Of a DNA stretch of 64,000 nt, positions 17,517 through 26,553 are shown piece after piece. A program made the position numbers and the translations under genes. Origin of the DNA: Desulfosediminicola flagellatus (GTDB taxonomy: Bacteria > Desulfobacterota > Desulfobulbia > Desulfobulbales > Desulfocapsaceae). The DNA lies in assembly GCF_005116655.2 (NCBI RefSeq), contig NZ_CP050698.1:2696501-2760500 (forward strand), written 5' to 3'. The notes beneath the pieces were generated by a model. It did no database searches and had not been told where the DNA came from. It saw nothing but the letters and a program-made list of their open reading frames with translations. How positions within the stretch are numbered: position 1 is the first letter of the stretch; every line of letters begins with the position of its first letter.

Positions 17517-18863
17517 ATGCCGGAAAATAGATACGATAATAGAGTTGAGCGGTTCCATTCGTTATCTGCCGAGAATCAACCAAATGGAATAACGTTCGAG
17601 CTGCTCCAGCCCATGCTCATGCTTTCTCCGTTGGGTTATGTCATAACCGCCATGAACGGGAAGGACACCCGCATTGTCTTCGTCAATCGATCATTTGAGG
17701 AAATTACCGGCTATGAAACGAACGAGGTCATTGGTCATAACTGGCAGTTTTTATTTAGAGATGATCACCATCAAGCACCTCTTCGAAGGTTTTTGGAAGC
17801 GGTTGAGCAGAAGAGACAGTACACAGAAGTGGTTCACAATTGCAGGAAAGACGGTTCTCTTTCTTATACCGAACTTACCGTATACCCTATCCTGGATAGT
17901 TACGGGGAAAACATTTACTTCATTTGGATTTTGCGAGATGTGACTTTTTCAATTGAGGCCGAAAAAAAGTTGACCAGGAAACTTGCTGAGAAGGATAAAC
18001 GTTTCTCTGCGTATATGAAGCATTCAAACGAAGCACTCTGGTGTCTTGCGTTTGATCCTCCGATTCCACAGGATGATCCGCAAGCGGATCAACTTAGAGC
18101 GGTATTCGACCGCGGCGTGTTCACTGAAGCAAATGACGCCGCTGCCCGTGCATATGGCCTTGAAAAAGGAATCGATTTACAGGGCAGACCGCTGAAATAT
18201 CATATGGATATCTCAGCCTCAGACAATTTGAAGGTGATTTCTTCTTTGGTTCACAATAGATTCCTGATGGAAAATGTAATGACCCATGAGAAAGAGGTTG
18301 ATGGGTCTGATGTGATTGCTATGAACAATATAACCCCCGGTATAACAAATGGGGCGGTTACACATGTATGGGGTGCAAGCCTCGTGATAACCGAGCTGTC
18401 CATCGCCCAGAAAGATCTTCAACAATCGAAAAATGAACTTGCTGCAAAATCAAAAGCCCTTGAGGAAAAAAACATTGCTCTAAAAGAATTAGTTGCCCAT
18501 ATCGGCTTAGAGCAAAAAGACTTCAAGGATCGGCTCATGACGAATATTAAAGAAATAGCCTTGCCATCTCTTGAGAGAATAAAACTTAACAAAGGCGAAG
18601 AAGCCTATATCGATTTGCACCGCAGAGATCTTGAGAATTTGGCGTCTTCTTTTGGACTCAAGGTTAATGACATTAGAATTAAACTAACCCCGCGTGAGAT
18701 GGAAGTATGTAACCTGGTCAGAAACGGTCTGGCGAATAAAGAAATCGCCGAAATCCTGAAAATTGCAGTTCACACAGTCGAGAAACATCGGAGAATGGCG
18801 AGAAAAAAGCTTGGCCTGAACAGGAAAAATGTCAATCTGCATTCTTACCTAAATTCCTTATAA
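17517..18863 (+). CDS. LOV-like PAS sensor with LuxR-type DNA-binding domain
   Basis: The 448-residue protein appears soluble. Residues about 40-150 are a PAS domain closest to LOV photoreceptors: VNRSFEEITGYETNEVIG, then HNWQFLF, RKDGS and WILRDVT. LOV domains have N-C-R-F-L with a photoactive Cys; here that position is Trp76, so flavin-Cys photochemistry is not possible. A second PAS-like region (about 165-300) and a coiled coil (about 305-350) follow. The C-terminus (about 385-448) is a LuxR HTH: LTPREMEVCNLVRNGLANKE, then VHTVEKHRR. It probably senses a ligand or redox state and controls transcription. It is divergent from the DUF3604 array, with a palindrome in the gap. Confidence 0.88.
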   Translation: MPENRYDNRVERFHSLSAENQPNGITFELLQPMLMLSPLGYVITAMNGKDTRIVFVNRSFEEITGYETNEVIGHNWQFLFRDDHHQAPLRRFLEAVEQKRQYTEVVHNCRKDGSLSYTELTVYPILDSYGENIYFIWILRDVTFSIEAEKKLTRKLAEKDKRFSAYMKHSNEALWCLAFDPPIPQDDPQADQLRAVFDRGVFTEANDAAARAYGLEKGIDLQGRPLKYHMDISASDNLKVISSLVHNRFLMENVMTHEKEVDGSDVIAMNNITPGITNGAVTHVWGASLVITELSIAQKDLQQSKNELAAKSKALEEKNIALKELVAHIGLEQKDFKDRLMTNIKEIALPSLERIKLNKGEEAYIDLHRRDLENLASSFGLKVNDIRIKLTPREMEVCNLVRNGLANKEIAEILKIAVHTVEKHRRMARKKLGLNRKNVNLHSYLNSL

Positions 18864-19120
18864 TGTGCTGCCTTTCAGGCTATCGAAACCAGTATTTTTG
18901 CTCAATCAGCTGATTATTTATATTGTTATCTTGTAGGTTATGTTCTTGGCAAAGACTTGAGGTGGCCCTGCTAAGCTTTGAACAACTGGCATTTGACTGT
19001 TATTAACATACTTTCTATGCAGGCAGACTTGGCTGATCAATCGGGAATGGCCAGAAATGGAGCAACTGAAAAGTAGAGACTACCAAAGATAAGCTTCTGA
19101 ACTCAGTCCATAGAATGCTA

Positions 19121-19459
19121 TCACCCTCTTGAATTTTGTATCTTGATAATCAAGTCGACAACAGATTCAAATGTGGTAATGCTTGACCACTGTTTATCTG
19201 GAATTAAAACATCAAAGTATTCTTCAACAGCCATGCATAACTCTAGCATATCTAGGTCGTCAGCACCGAGATCCTCACGAAAGTTTGTCTCAGGAGAAAG
19301 CTCTCCCAAGTTAATGGGCATTTGGTCGAACAATACACTGACAAATCTCTCTTCTATATCAGTCCGGCGACTTACTGAATTATCGGAATCACCGTACAAA
19401 GCAGTTGTTGTTGGTAAAATAAACAGAAATAATATCAGTATAATTCGGAGTACTTTCAT
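19121..19459 (-). CDS. Exported acyl-carrier-protein-like protein lacking the prosthetic-group serine
   Basis: The 112-residue protein opens with a signal peptide (KVLRIILILFLFILPTTTA, about 2-20). Residues about 35-110 then match an ACP fold: DLGADDLDMLEL at 63-74, a helix ending AVEEYFDV and the final FESVVDLIIK. In true ACPs the motif is G-A-D-S-L-D and the Ser carries phosphopantetheine; here residue 68 is Asp (GAC), so it cannot be loaded. ACPs are cytoplasmic, so export is also unusual. Function is unknown; a structural or binding role in the periplasm is possible. It faces the DUF4189 gene's 3' end (89 bp) on the same strand. Confidence 0.8.
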   Translation of the reverse strand: MKVLRIILILFLFILPTTTALYGDSDNSVSRRTDIEERFVSVLFDQMPINLGELSPETNFREDLGADDLDMLELCMAVEEYFDVLIPDKQWSSITTFESVVDLIIKIQNSRG

Positions 19460-19547
19460 TTGATCTCCATATTGGTACTTTGTTTCCTCAACCTTCGCAC
19501 GAGTGCGAAAACCTATTAAACAATTTAAAGTCGGCTAAAATATATCT

Positions 19548-20477
19548 CTACTTGCTTATCTCAACAGCCTCTAATAATAATTTTTTAACTTTTTCAGCAC
19601 CATCGTCATAAAGCAACATTGTGGCGCTTGAAATATAGCCACTTCCGTCACCAACATAAGCATTTTTTCTATTGATAAAGAGATACTTCACCTCTCTACC
19701 TGTTGGTGATGCAGAATAGTCGAAGTCGGAGGTTGGTAAATCTGATTTAAATCCATAAGGCTTTATGAACATATCTGTATTTTCCAATTTGCTAACATCT
19801 GTTGGGTCAAAAAATCTAAAGTCTGGTTTTCCGGGATTCCAATTTGAAGATTTATTTGTGTCATATTTGAACTCATCTGCACTTTTAAAAATTCCTTCAC
19901 CATCATATTGAAGCTGGGCCCAATGACTATAATTTGTTAACCCATCATTTGTAGTTGCATTGATCCTGACATTGCTTCCATATTCATCAATCACAGTGTC
20001 AATTTGACGAAAAATTTCTGCCAATTGTGATTCGCTTGAGAATGATTTCTTTTTGGCATCATAAATAATTTCATATTCAGGCCGGTCATTACATCCCCAA
20101 ACATATTTATCACAAACGATTCCATCACTTCGGCTGAGACACTCATCCATCGCTACCTTATCAGCCTGATACCGTAATGGAGCAACACCCCACCCATAAG
20201 CATTACCAGATTTATTATCAATAGTACGGTAAACACCACAGCCACCAGAAAATTTAAGCACAATCGAACATGATTCACTATTCTTTGCACATTCTTCCTT
20301 TGCTCGCTCAACTGCAGCATTCAAAGAATCATGCCCAACTGCCCAACCGTATGCAAAACTATTATTTTTATCTATAGCAAGTGCGCCGTATTTAGCATTA
20401 AACCTACTATTATCCGCATAAACAAATGTAGACATTGAACCAACGAGAATAAGACAAGGCATCAATAAACGTTTCAA
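19548..20477 (-). CDS. Exported DUF4189-domain protein
   Basis: The 309-residue protein has a signal peptide ending at VYA (residue 21). Residues about 28-130 hold a DUF4189 domain with two repeats: YGALAIDKNNSFAYGWAVGH, then a Cys-containing helix, SGGCGVYRT and YGWGV. Six Cys in this part suggest disulfides. The C-terminal 170 residues match no family I know. The start is probably TTG at 20477, six bases after GGAG; the next ATG is five codons in. It is AT-rich compared with the array at 7-17 kb, like its neighbours to 22.8 kb. Confidence 0.75.
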   Translation of the reverse strand: MKRLLMPCLILVGSMSTFVYADNSRFNAKYGALAIDKNNSFAYGWAVGHDSLNAAVERAKEECAKNSESCSIVLKFSGGCGVYRTIDNKSGNAYGWGVAPLRYQADKVAMDECLSRSDGIVCDKYVWGCNDRPEYEIIYDAKKKSFSSESQLAEIFRQIDTVIDEYGSNVRINATTNDGLTNYSHWAQLQYDGEGIFKSADEFKYDTNKSSNWNPGKPDFRFFDPTDVSKLENTDMFIKPYGFKSDLPTSDFDYSASPTGREVKYLFINRKNAYVGDGSGYISSATMLLYDDGAEKVKKLLLEAVEISK

Positions 20478-20985
20478 TATTCACTCCAATGAATTTAATT
20501 CAACTAGTCACTGTGCTTAGACAACCACTTATTTTTTATAATTAACTAAATTTATGTAACTAAACAACGATTTGTTGATAACTTACTGACGAAATTGACC
20601 TCTCCTCAGTAAAGTGAGTGTTAAGTGGAGTATTTGCCAAAAAATGTGTGGAAATGGAGTAACCCCTAGGCAAAGCTTACCAAAGAAAACCTAAAGAGCG
20701 AGAAGACTGACCCCACCTTGGTTTTTTTCCTGTATCCCTTCAAAACCGTCTCCACCTCGGCAAACTCCGTTTATCGGTCTGCCGAAAGCGACCTTAACAG
20801 GAAGAACCTTAAATTTGAGTCCTAGTGGATTTTTGAGAGGTGTGAGCTGGCAATCTCTACCTAAGCCACCATGAGCGATATGAAAGTAGTATCAACACCT
20901 GGACTATGTGGGAATGGAGTAACGTTCCGCATCACCGGTGATGTTGACCGCGCAGCGGGCGATGTGATTCGTATGCATGCACTTC
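20478..20985. other. Intergenic region with degenerate repeat fragments
   Basis: It contains GACCTTAACAGGAAGAA (20790-20806), shared with 4848-4864; a 20-mer shared with 61530 (listed separately); and two 'GGRAATGGAGTAAC' strings (20648-20662 and 20910-20924). Together these look like decayed mobile-element debris. No gene is supported. Confidence 0.45.
20877..20896 (+). repeat. 20-bp dispersed exact repeat, copy 1
   Basis: GATATGAAAGTAGTATCAAC is identical at 20877-20896 and 61530-61549. A 20-mer match by chance within 64 kb is very unlikely. The flanks do not align, so this is a relic of a larger shared element. Confidence 0.5.
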
Positions 20986-21633
20986 TTATGTTTTTTGTAA
21001 CTTCTTTGCCACAACAAAATAACTAGATGCTCCTTTATAAATCTCCTCAGATTCAATCGTTTGAAACTCGACAGCTTCTAATAGTTCGTCCACCTCAGAG
21101 CTCGTTATCCTTCTTATAGGAATTGGAATTAATCCAAATTTACACAATACCCGCACCAGCTGAATTTGAAGATTTACTAAAAACGACATTTTCTGGCGCA
21201 GGCAAGGTGTTACAGAAATAAATATGCCTTCTGGTTTTAACAATTCATTTATTCGCTGCATCACATCCCGAGGACTAGTGACGGTATGCAACATATTGAA
21301 GGCCAGAATTACATCATATGATTCATCAGAATATTTTTTATCAAAAATGTCAGACTGCTCAAATCTTACGTTCTCAATTTTACTGACAGCTGCTTTCTCT
21401 TTAGCGATTTCAATCATCTTCGATGATATATCAATTGCATGAATCTCTTTAACCTGACTGGAAAACTGACAGGATGCTGTTCCAGTCCCACATCCATAAT
21501 CCAGAACAGTGTCGCTATCCTTCAGGAAGCTTTTAGTATTCTCTCTAGATTTATTATGAATGTACTCAAATCGCTCTTCAGTCTTGTCGTAGTTTTTAGA
21601 CGCACTGTCCCAAAAATCTTCGGTTTTATTCAT
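20986..21633 (-). CDS. Class I SAM-dependent methyltransferase
   Basis: The 215-residue protein is a Methyltransf_11/25 type. Motif I is VLDYGCGTG (43-51), the SAM-ribose acidic residue follows in IHAIDIS, and motif IV is YDVILAFNMLH. The C-terminus (VEFQTIESEEIYKGASSYFVVAKK) resembles small-molecule methyltransferases. The substrate cannot be told. GAGG lies 8 nt before the ATG. It stands alone in an AT-rich stretch between intergenic debris and the small membrane gene, so recent transfer is possible. Confidence 0.85.
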   Translation of the reverse strand: MNKTEDFWDSASKNYDKTEERFEYIHNKSRENTKSFLKDSDTVLDYGCGTGTASCQFSSQVKEIHAIDISSKMIEIAKEKAAVSKIENVRFEQSDIFDKKYSDESYDVILAFNMLHTVTSPRDVMQRINELLKPEGIFISVTPCLRQKMSFLVNLQIQLVRVLCKFGLIPIPIRRITSSEVDELLEAVEFQTIESEEIYKGASSYFVVAKKLQKT

Positions 21634-22128
21634 TCTCTATACCTCAATAGGTGAAAAACATAACAAGTAATTATATAGATCTGCATGACATCGGTTTTGT
21701 AATATTATAGAGACGAGGGTCATGTCAGGCAAGGGTGTTGATAGTACGGCAATATCTTGCAACTGGAAATCGAGATTTAAGCGGGCAAGGTTAATCATTT
21801 AAGAAAACCTGCGACTTCATATTTTTCCTGTTTCTAATCAGGCGCACCTTTTAACTTTTTAGAAAAGAAAGAGTTCTGATTTAATGATCATGATTGACCT
21901 TAAAAAATGATTCTTAGACAACACCCCATCCACAACCCACTATCCCTTGTTGCCAGGTAAATTGTAGCCAAGATAGTTTTGTGCAATGAAAAACACTACG
22001 TCAAGTTTATAAAAGAATTTGTTGACGGGCGCTTGTTCGACAAGGTTTATTACAACAGGTAAAGTCAGATCAACAATCGGTGAAGATTTGATACGATTAA
22101 TTCTTGGTAAGAAAGAGAAATAGCAAAA
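21634..22128. other. Intergenic region, nothing recognised
   Basis: AT-rich, with no credible frame and no clear hairpin with a T-run. Confidence 0.4.
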
Positions 22129-22344
22129 ATGTCCTGGCTAGATAAGATACCTTTTTCCGTACTTGTAATTCTGTCGTTAACTTTGGGGCTTGCTCCATTT
22201 ACACCTGCACCGCATCTCATCGAAAAGATAGGGATGCTTGTCAGTGGCAACCTGAACAAATCTATTGATATCTTTGATTTAGTTATGCATGCAAGCCCAA
22301 TGGCACTTCTTGTTATGAAAATGGGACGCAGTAGCGTTCGATAG
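22129..22344 (+). CDS. Small two-helix membrane protein
   Basis: This 71-residue protein begins MSWLDKIPF and has one long hydrophobic helix (about 8-27, with LGLAPF), an amphipathic stretch (PHLIEKIGMLVSGNL), then IDIFDLVMHASPMALLVMK as a second membrane segment. Short proteins with this same layout, PHLxEK followed by PIDIFDLxxH, are familiar from sulfur-metabolising proteobacteria and are sometimes labelled 'RND transporter' without experimental support. The conserved pattern makes it a real gene despite its size. The ribosome site is weak (AGAGAAATAGCAAAA). Confidence 0.65.
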   Translation: MSWLDKIPFSVLVILSLTLGLAPFTPAPHLIEKIGMLVSGNLNKSIDIFDLVMHASPMALLVMKMGRSSVR

Positions 22345-22770
22345 TAGTCATCCAGGCAATACTGCAACTGGTTTTCGAGAGATGATGGCCTTTTCTTTTC
22401 GCCGTCTCTTAGGGGAGTTTTATAGGCGCAATCTACGACTAGATAGATTTGGGGCCAAAGCTTTCGTACCTACCCTATACTTTCAAATTTTAGGCAGAAG
22501 TATCCACTGAAGAGCTTAAATTTTGCTGCATAAGAAACGGGATTCTCATAATCTGCCCAACACAATCGCAGAATACTGCTATAAATTACACAGGATCATC
22601 GACCAATCATCGGACCTTACAATTTGCAAGCTAAAACAAGTGTCTGTCAGGACGAATTGATGTTAGTTCCTGTTAGCCCATCACCCCTCCTCCTGACATC
22701 AACCCTGCATCTGGAGTATCATTAAATGTGGCAATTTCTGCCCAATACTCACTCTATCAGGAGGTGCACT
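22345..22770. other. Region upstream of the recombinase with alternative hairpins
   Basis: TGTCAGGA (22645-22652) pairs with TCCTGACA (22691-22698). An overlapping pair, TTGATGT (22657-22663) with ACATCAA (22696-22702), competes for the same bases. Mutually exclusive stems 70-125 bp before a recombinase gene could be a leader switch or part of a recombination site. Confidence 0.35.
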
Positions 22771-23608
22771 ATGAAAGTTTCACAAGCAGTCGATTTCCAT
22801 CTGCAGTATCACCGAGCTAACTCCAAAAAAAAATACCATTAAGACCTGCGAGTTTGTTCTTTCCCGTTTTACTGCACAGTTTGTTAAACGTGATTTCGCT
22901 AGTATCTCACCGGAAGAGGTGATGGCGTTTCTTCTATCCCTGACCAAAAACAACAAACAGGCGACAAAGAGAAACCGCTATTCTGTTCTTTCTTCTTTCT
23001 ACAACTTCAGCATCAACAACGCATTACCCGCCCTGATGAACCCCTGCAATACTGCGGTTATTAAAAAGATTTTCAAACGCCCCCAAACCATTCAATGGCA
23101 AATAATAGATAAAGAAACGATCGATGAGATTATCTTCCGGACCATGAACATCCGTAACAGGATTATGCTTGAGCTAATGGCCAGGGGAGGGATGAGAATA
23201 GGAGAAGTTCTAAACCTCAAACCAGCTGATATCCAGGAGAGAACTCTGGCCGTCCAGAACCCGAAAAGCGGTCGAGTTGGGGAGACAGTTTATGTTCCAC
23301 GGAAATTATTGCTAAGGTTAAACGACTACGTGAGAGCCAATAATTACAATAGCAGTGAGAGAATTTTTCCGATTTCCTATGTCGCAGCATGGTCGATGGT
23401 CAAGAAAGCAGGCAAGCTCGTTGATATTGAATTACGACCTCATGATCTCAGGCGACATGCTGCAACCTATGCTTCCCGATCTGGTACTCCTATTGAAATT
23501 GTCAGCAAAGTGATTTTGCGGCATGCTGATTTGTCGACAACACAGAAGTATCTGGGCAAGGTGAATGATTCTGAAGCAATCAGGTGGATCGAGACACTTT
23601 ATGGTTAA
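22771..23608 (+). pseudogene. Stand-alone tyrosine recombinase, frameshifted in an A9 run
   Basis: A strong ribosome site (AGGAGG, 6 nt spacer) precedes ATG 22771. That frame reads MKVSQAVDFHLQYHRANSKK and stops after 24 codons, because a run of nine A (22825-22833) has one base too many. Skipping one A joins it to an intact frame ending at 23608, about 278 residues in all. The second part has an N-terminal SAM-like domain and the full catalytic set: Arg in GGMRIGE, HDLRRH (HxxR), the His in ILRHADLST and the Tyr in TQKYLG. Relatives are common stand-alone integrases. The shift may be a disabling mutation, a sequencing error in the homopolymer, or slippage that restores the protein. Confidence 0.85.
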
Positions 23609-23622
23609 ATCCCGAGAAAATT

Positions 23623-23656
23623 GATGGGGAGCGGTAATAGGACCAACCTCCCCATC
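23623..23656 (+). terminator. Hairpin after the recombinase
   Basis: GATGGGGAG (23623-23631) pairs perfectly with CTCCCCATC (23648-23656) 14 bp past the stop. There is no long T-run, so it is either a weak terminator or an element boundary. Confidence 0.45.
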
Positions 23657-23881
23657 TGTAATCAATAATACTGCCAGGTTGAGAGCAACAGGAAAAACCT
23701 AAAGTTTCGGGTCTCCTCTCCCTTGTTAACCTTACATCAGCTAACCTTTCATGTCACAATAGAGCAACTACCTGGTTATCTGGGAAATTTGTATTCAAAT
23801 TTTGTTACGATAAATATTAAGTTTGCATCTAATATGTTTAGTCAACATTGTCGTAACATATCACAACTGTCTGAGTTTAGA

Positions 23882-25651
23882 TCACATGTCTATATCAACG
23901 GTAATTTCTAAAACACCGTTTCGTTTTTCATAATCCTCGTATGCTTTGATCAATGTTTGGAGTTTTTCCTGGTGCATTGAAGAAACATCCATCGCCTCAC
24001 CGGGGTCATCCTTCATGTTGAATAGCTGCCATTTGCTATCACCGAAAGGTGGAATCAGCCTTGTGGCTTTCCAATCACCCTTGCGAATTGCTCGTAAGCC
24101 AATGAGTTCCCACCCAATGGTATCGTTCTCAGAACGAAATGCATTATTACTATTCTTTAGGATAGAGAGCATTGATTTTCCCTGCATCGGCAATACATCC
24201 CTCCCTTTGTATTGTTTGGGATGAGTGGCATCGGCAATTTCTAGAAATGTCGGGGCCATATCCATGACATGTACTAAAGCATCAGAGCGTTTTCCAGAGG
24301 CTATCCTTGGGCCGGTTACTATAAGCGGTGATCTTATACCACCCTCAGCGATTGTACCCTTTATAAGACGCAGAGGTGTGTTAGCTGTAATTGCCCACTC
24401 AAAGCCTATGGCATTGCGTGATCCTTTGCGACCAATATTTTCATAGCGGTTATCAGAATTCTTTGCTACCCATGCCTCGCCTGTGTCCGGATAGGCACCC
24501 ATACTGGCACCGTTAGCCCCGTTATCCGAGAAGAACAGAATGTATGTGTTGTCGTACTGTCCTGTTGTTTTCAGGTAATTGATAAGGCGGCCAACCTCCT
24601 GATCCAAAAGCTCGATCATTGAAGCATAAACCTCCATAACACGGGCTGAATATGCCCGTACTTCCTGAGGCCTATCATTCCACTGCGGTACGTGTTGGGA
24701 GGAGGCTTCAGAGGGGTTAGGGATTTGCCAGATTTTGGTGTCTGTTGGAAAAAGTCCCATTTTTACCTGACGGGCAAACCGTTGTTTGCGGACAGCCTCC
24801 GGACCGATATCATATTGACCTTTATAATTGTCAATCCAATTGTCAGGCACATGTAGTGGGTCATGCGGTGCAGTAAATGAAACATAACCAAAAAAAGGTT
24901 TGGTCGTGTCCCTCGTCTCGAGGTAATCGATCATTTTGCTTACATAAAAAGTGGACGAATAAAAATCGTCCGGTGTGTGTGTTCGTACACCATCTTCTGC
25001 ATAGATGGGATAGTAATTGTTACACATCCAGGCTTCGTCGCCAAAGTGGCTTGCACCTCCCTGCATAAGAGCGAATGAGCGCTGAAAGCCTCTTTTGTCT
25101 GGCCAGTGTTCCTCTTCGTGACCGAGGTGCCATTTGCCCGTCATAAGGGTCTGGTATCCGGAATCATTCAGTGTATCCGCTACTGATACAACTCTATCAT
25201 TAAGGTAGCCCTCATACCCGGGTTCAGGATTTTCTTTTTGTTCCTCTGAAAGGATCTCTGCATTGGTTCCCATGCCGGTAAGGTGATGGTCTGTCCCTGT
25301 CATCAAAGATGAACGAGTCGGGGAACAGGCGGGGTTAACGTAAAACTGTGTTAGCATAAGACCGCTGTCGGCAAGTTTTTGCAAAGAGGGTGTGCGAATT
25401 TCTGCCCCAAAGGGGCCGATATCAGACCACCCCATATCATCTGCGACAATGACTAAGATATTCGGTCGATTATCTGCGAAGCTTTTATTTTGATTGCTCT
25501 TGCTGCGTGCCTGAACAGACTTACCCAACAATTTATTATTTTCTGAAGAGTCAGGAGCTTGGGCAAAGGTAGAACTTGCATTGAGATTTGCTATCAATAA
25601 AACACACAGGGCTGCTACAGTTATGGATAGCATTAAGGATCTATTTTTCAT
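23882..25651 (-). CDS. Exported arylsulfatase
   Basis: The protein has 589 residues with a signal peptide (about 7-30). It begins the sulfatase fold with NILVIVADDMGWSD (metal Asp71 and Asp72). The formylglycine motif is CSPTR at 109-113, then SLMTGTDHHLTGMGTNAE. GKWHLGHE, SFTAPHDPLH and FFSDNGANGASMG supply further active-site residues. Length and motifs fit the AtsA-like S1 group. It acts on sulfate esters in the periplasm after Cys109 is converted to formylglycine. It follows the outer-membrane protein gene by 68 bp. It is only distantly related to the sulfatase at 11569. Confidence 0.93.
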   Translation of the reverse strand: MKNRSLMLSITVAALCVLLIANLNASSTFAQAPDSSENNKLLGKSVQARSKSNQNKSFADNRPNILVIVADDMGWSDIGPFGAEIRTPSLQKLADSGLMLTQFYVNPACSPTRSSLMTGTDHHLTGMGTNAEILSEEQKENPEPGYEGYLNDRVVSVADTLNDSGYQTLMTGKWHLGHEEEHWPDKRGFQRSFALMQGGASHFGDEAWMCNNYYPIYAEDGVRTHTPDDFYSSTFYVSKMIDYLETRDTTKPFFGYVSFTAPHDPLHVPDNWIDNYKGQYDIGPEAVRKQRFARQVKMGLFPTDTKIWQIPNPSEASSQHVPQWNDRPQEVRAYSARVMEVYASMIELLDQEVGRLINYLKTTGQYDNTYILFFSDNGANGASMGAYPDTGEAWVAKNSDNRYENIGRKGSRNAIGFEWAITANTPLRLIKGTIAEGGIRSPLIVTGPRIASGKRSDALVHVMDMAPTFLEIADATHPKQYKGRDVLPMQGKSMLSILKNSNNAFRSENDTIGWELIGLRAIRKGDWKATRLIPPFGDSKWQLFNMKDDPGEAMDVSSMHQEKLQTLIKAYEDYEKRNGVLEITVDIDM

Positions 25652-25719
25652 CTTCCTCCCCTCTTCAGCTGCAATGAACTCCTTGTTTACAATGAGAAAT
25701 CGTTACTGATATTTTTTTC

Positions 25720-26553
25720 TTAAAAACGATAAGCATATCCGATTTCAAATCCGCTTGTCGTCATATCCCACCCAAACAGACCAACATCGCTTTCATCTTC
25801 GTAGTCCACATCCAACACACGATAACCAAACCAGAGTGTTGACTTTTCAGATAAATCATAGCCTAATGCAGTGTGTACATTCCAAGCAAAATCTGGTGCG
25901 CTGCCAATGCCAAACCCTCCAATATCACCTCTCAATAAGAGTTTAACTTTATTGGTCAGATCTGCTTGGAAACGAATCCCGACAAATGGATCGACCCAGT
26001 CTCCTTTCCCGTTCACTTCAGGTAACAAGTTGAAGTCCATGTCGATTTCTAAAGAAAAATATCGTCCACCGGCCAAAAGATCGATTTTGGCTAAGCGATC
26101 TCCAGTGTTACCTAAAGACCAGTTCGAAATTTCATATATCCCGCCTACTTCAACCAACCACTGTTCAACTTCGATCCCAACATTTAATGGGCCTGCTTCT
26201 TCATCCGCAGACATTTTCATGTACATCGGATCAACAAACACGCCCCATTTCCCTTTTCTTGCCTCAAGGTGAAACGAGCCGCCGAAATCAGCATTTTCGA
26301 TAAGGTCGCTAAAGCTCTCGTTCACCTCGATCGTTTCCCCCTTGACCGTTACATCACCATTTATCCCAGCCAGATGAAGATAACCTATCAGGGTAAAACG
26401 CCATGAATCATTGGCTACATCGGAGCCATCGGCATAAGCAGGCAGGCATAAGATTGTGAGTAGCACTATTGTGGTTAAAGTTGATTTTCCAATTCGTTTC
26501 AAAGCGTGACTTGATAGTAGAAGTCCCACATTTAAAAAGTAACAAAGCTTCAC
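25720..26553 (-). CDS. Outer-membrane beta-barrel protein
   Basis: The 277-residue protein has a signal segment ending in LPAYADG. The mature part is alternating strands, including WRFTLIGYLHLAGINGDVTV near its start and a last strand TTSGFEIGYAYRF ending in Phe, the usual barrel-assembly signal. No specific family is certain. The frame opens at 26586, but GGGAGG lies 5 nt before a GTG at 26553, giving the chosen start. It precedes the sulfatase gene and may let the substrate in or carry products. Confidence 0.75.
   Translation of the reverse strand: MKLCYFLNVGLLLSSHALKRIGKSTLTTIVLLTILCLPAYADGSDVANDSWRFTLIGYLHLAGINGDVTVKGETIEVNESFSDLIENADFGGSFHLEARKGKWGVFVDPMYMKMSADEEAGPLNVGIEVEQWLVEVGGIYEISNWSLGNTGDRLAKIDLLAGGRYFSLEIDMDFNLLPEVNGKGDWVDPFVGIRFQADLTNKVKLLLRGDIGGFGIGSAPDFAWNVHTALGYDLSEKSTLWFGYRVLDVDYEDESDVGLFGWDMTTSGFEIGYAYRF

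Noticed and set aside
20926..20985. Possible coding or IS-end remnant with ATCACCGGTGAT palindrome
   Set aside because: A short open stretch reads like protein, but no known element end could be matched with confidence.
22771..23608. Integron integrase with attC sites
   Set aside because: No attC-like sites or gene cassettes were found nearby, and the protein resembles stand-alone tyrosine recombinases.
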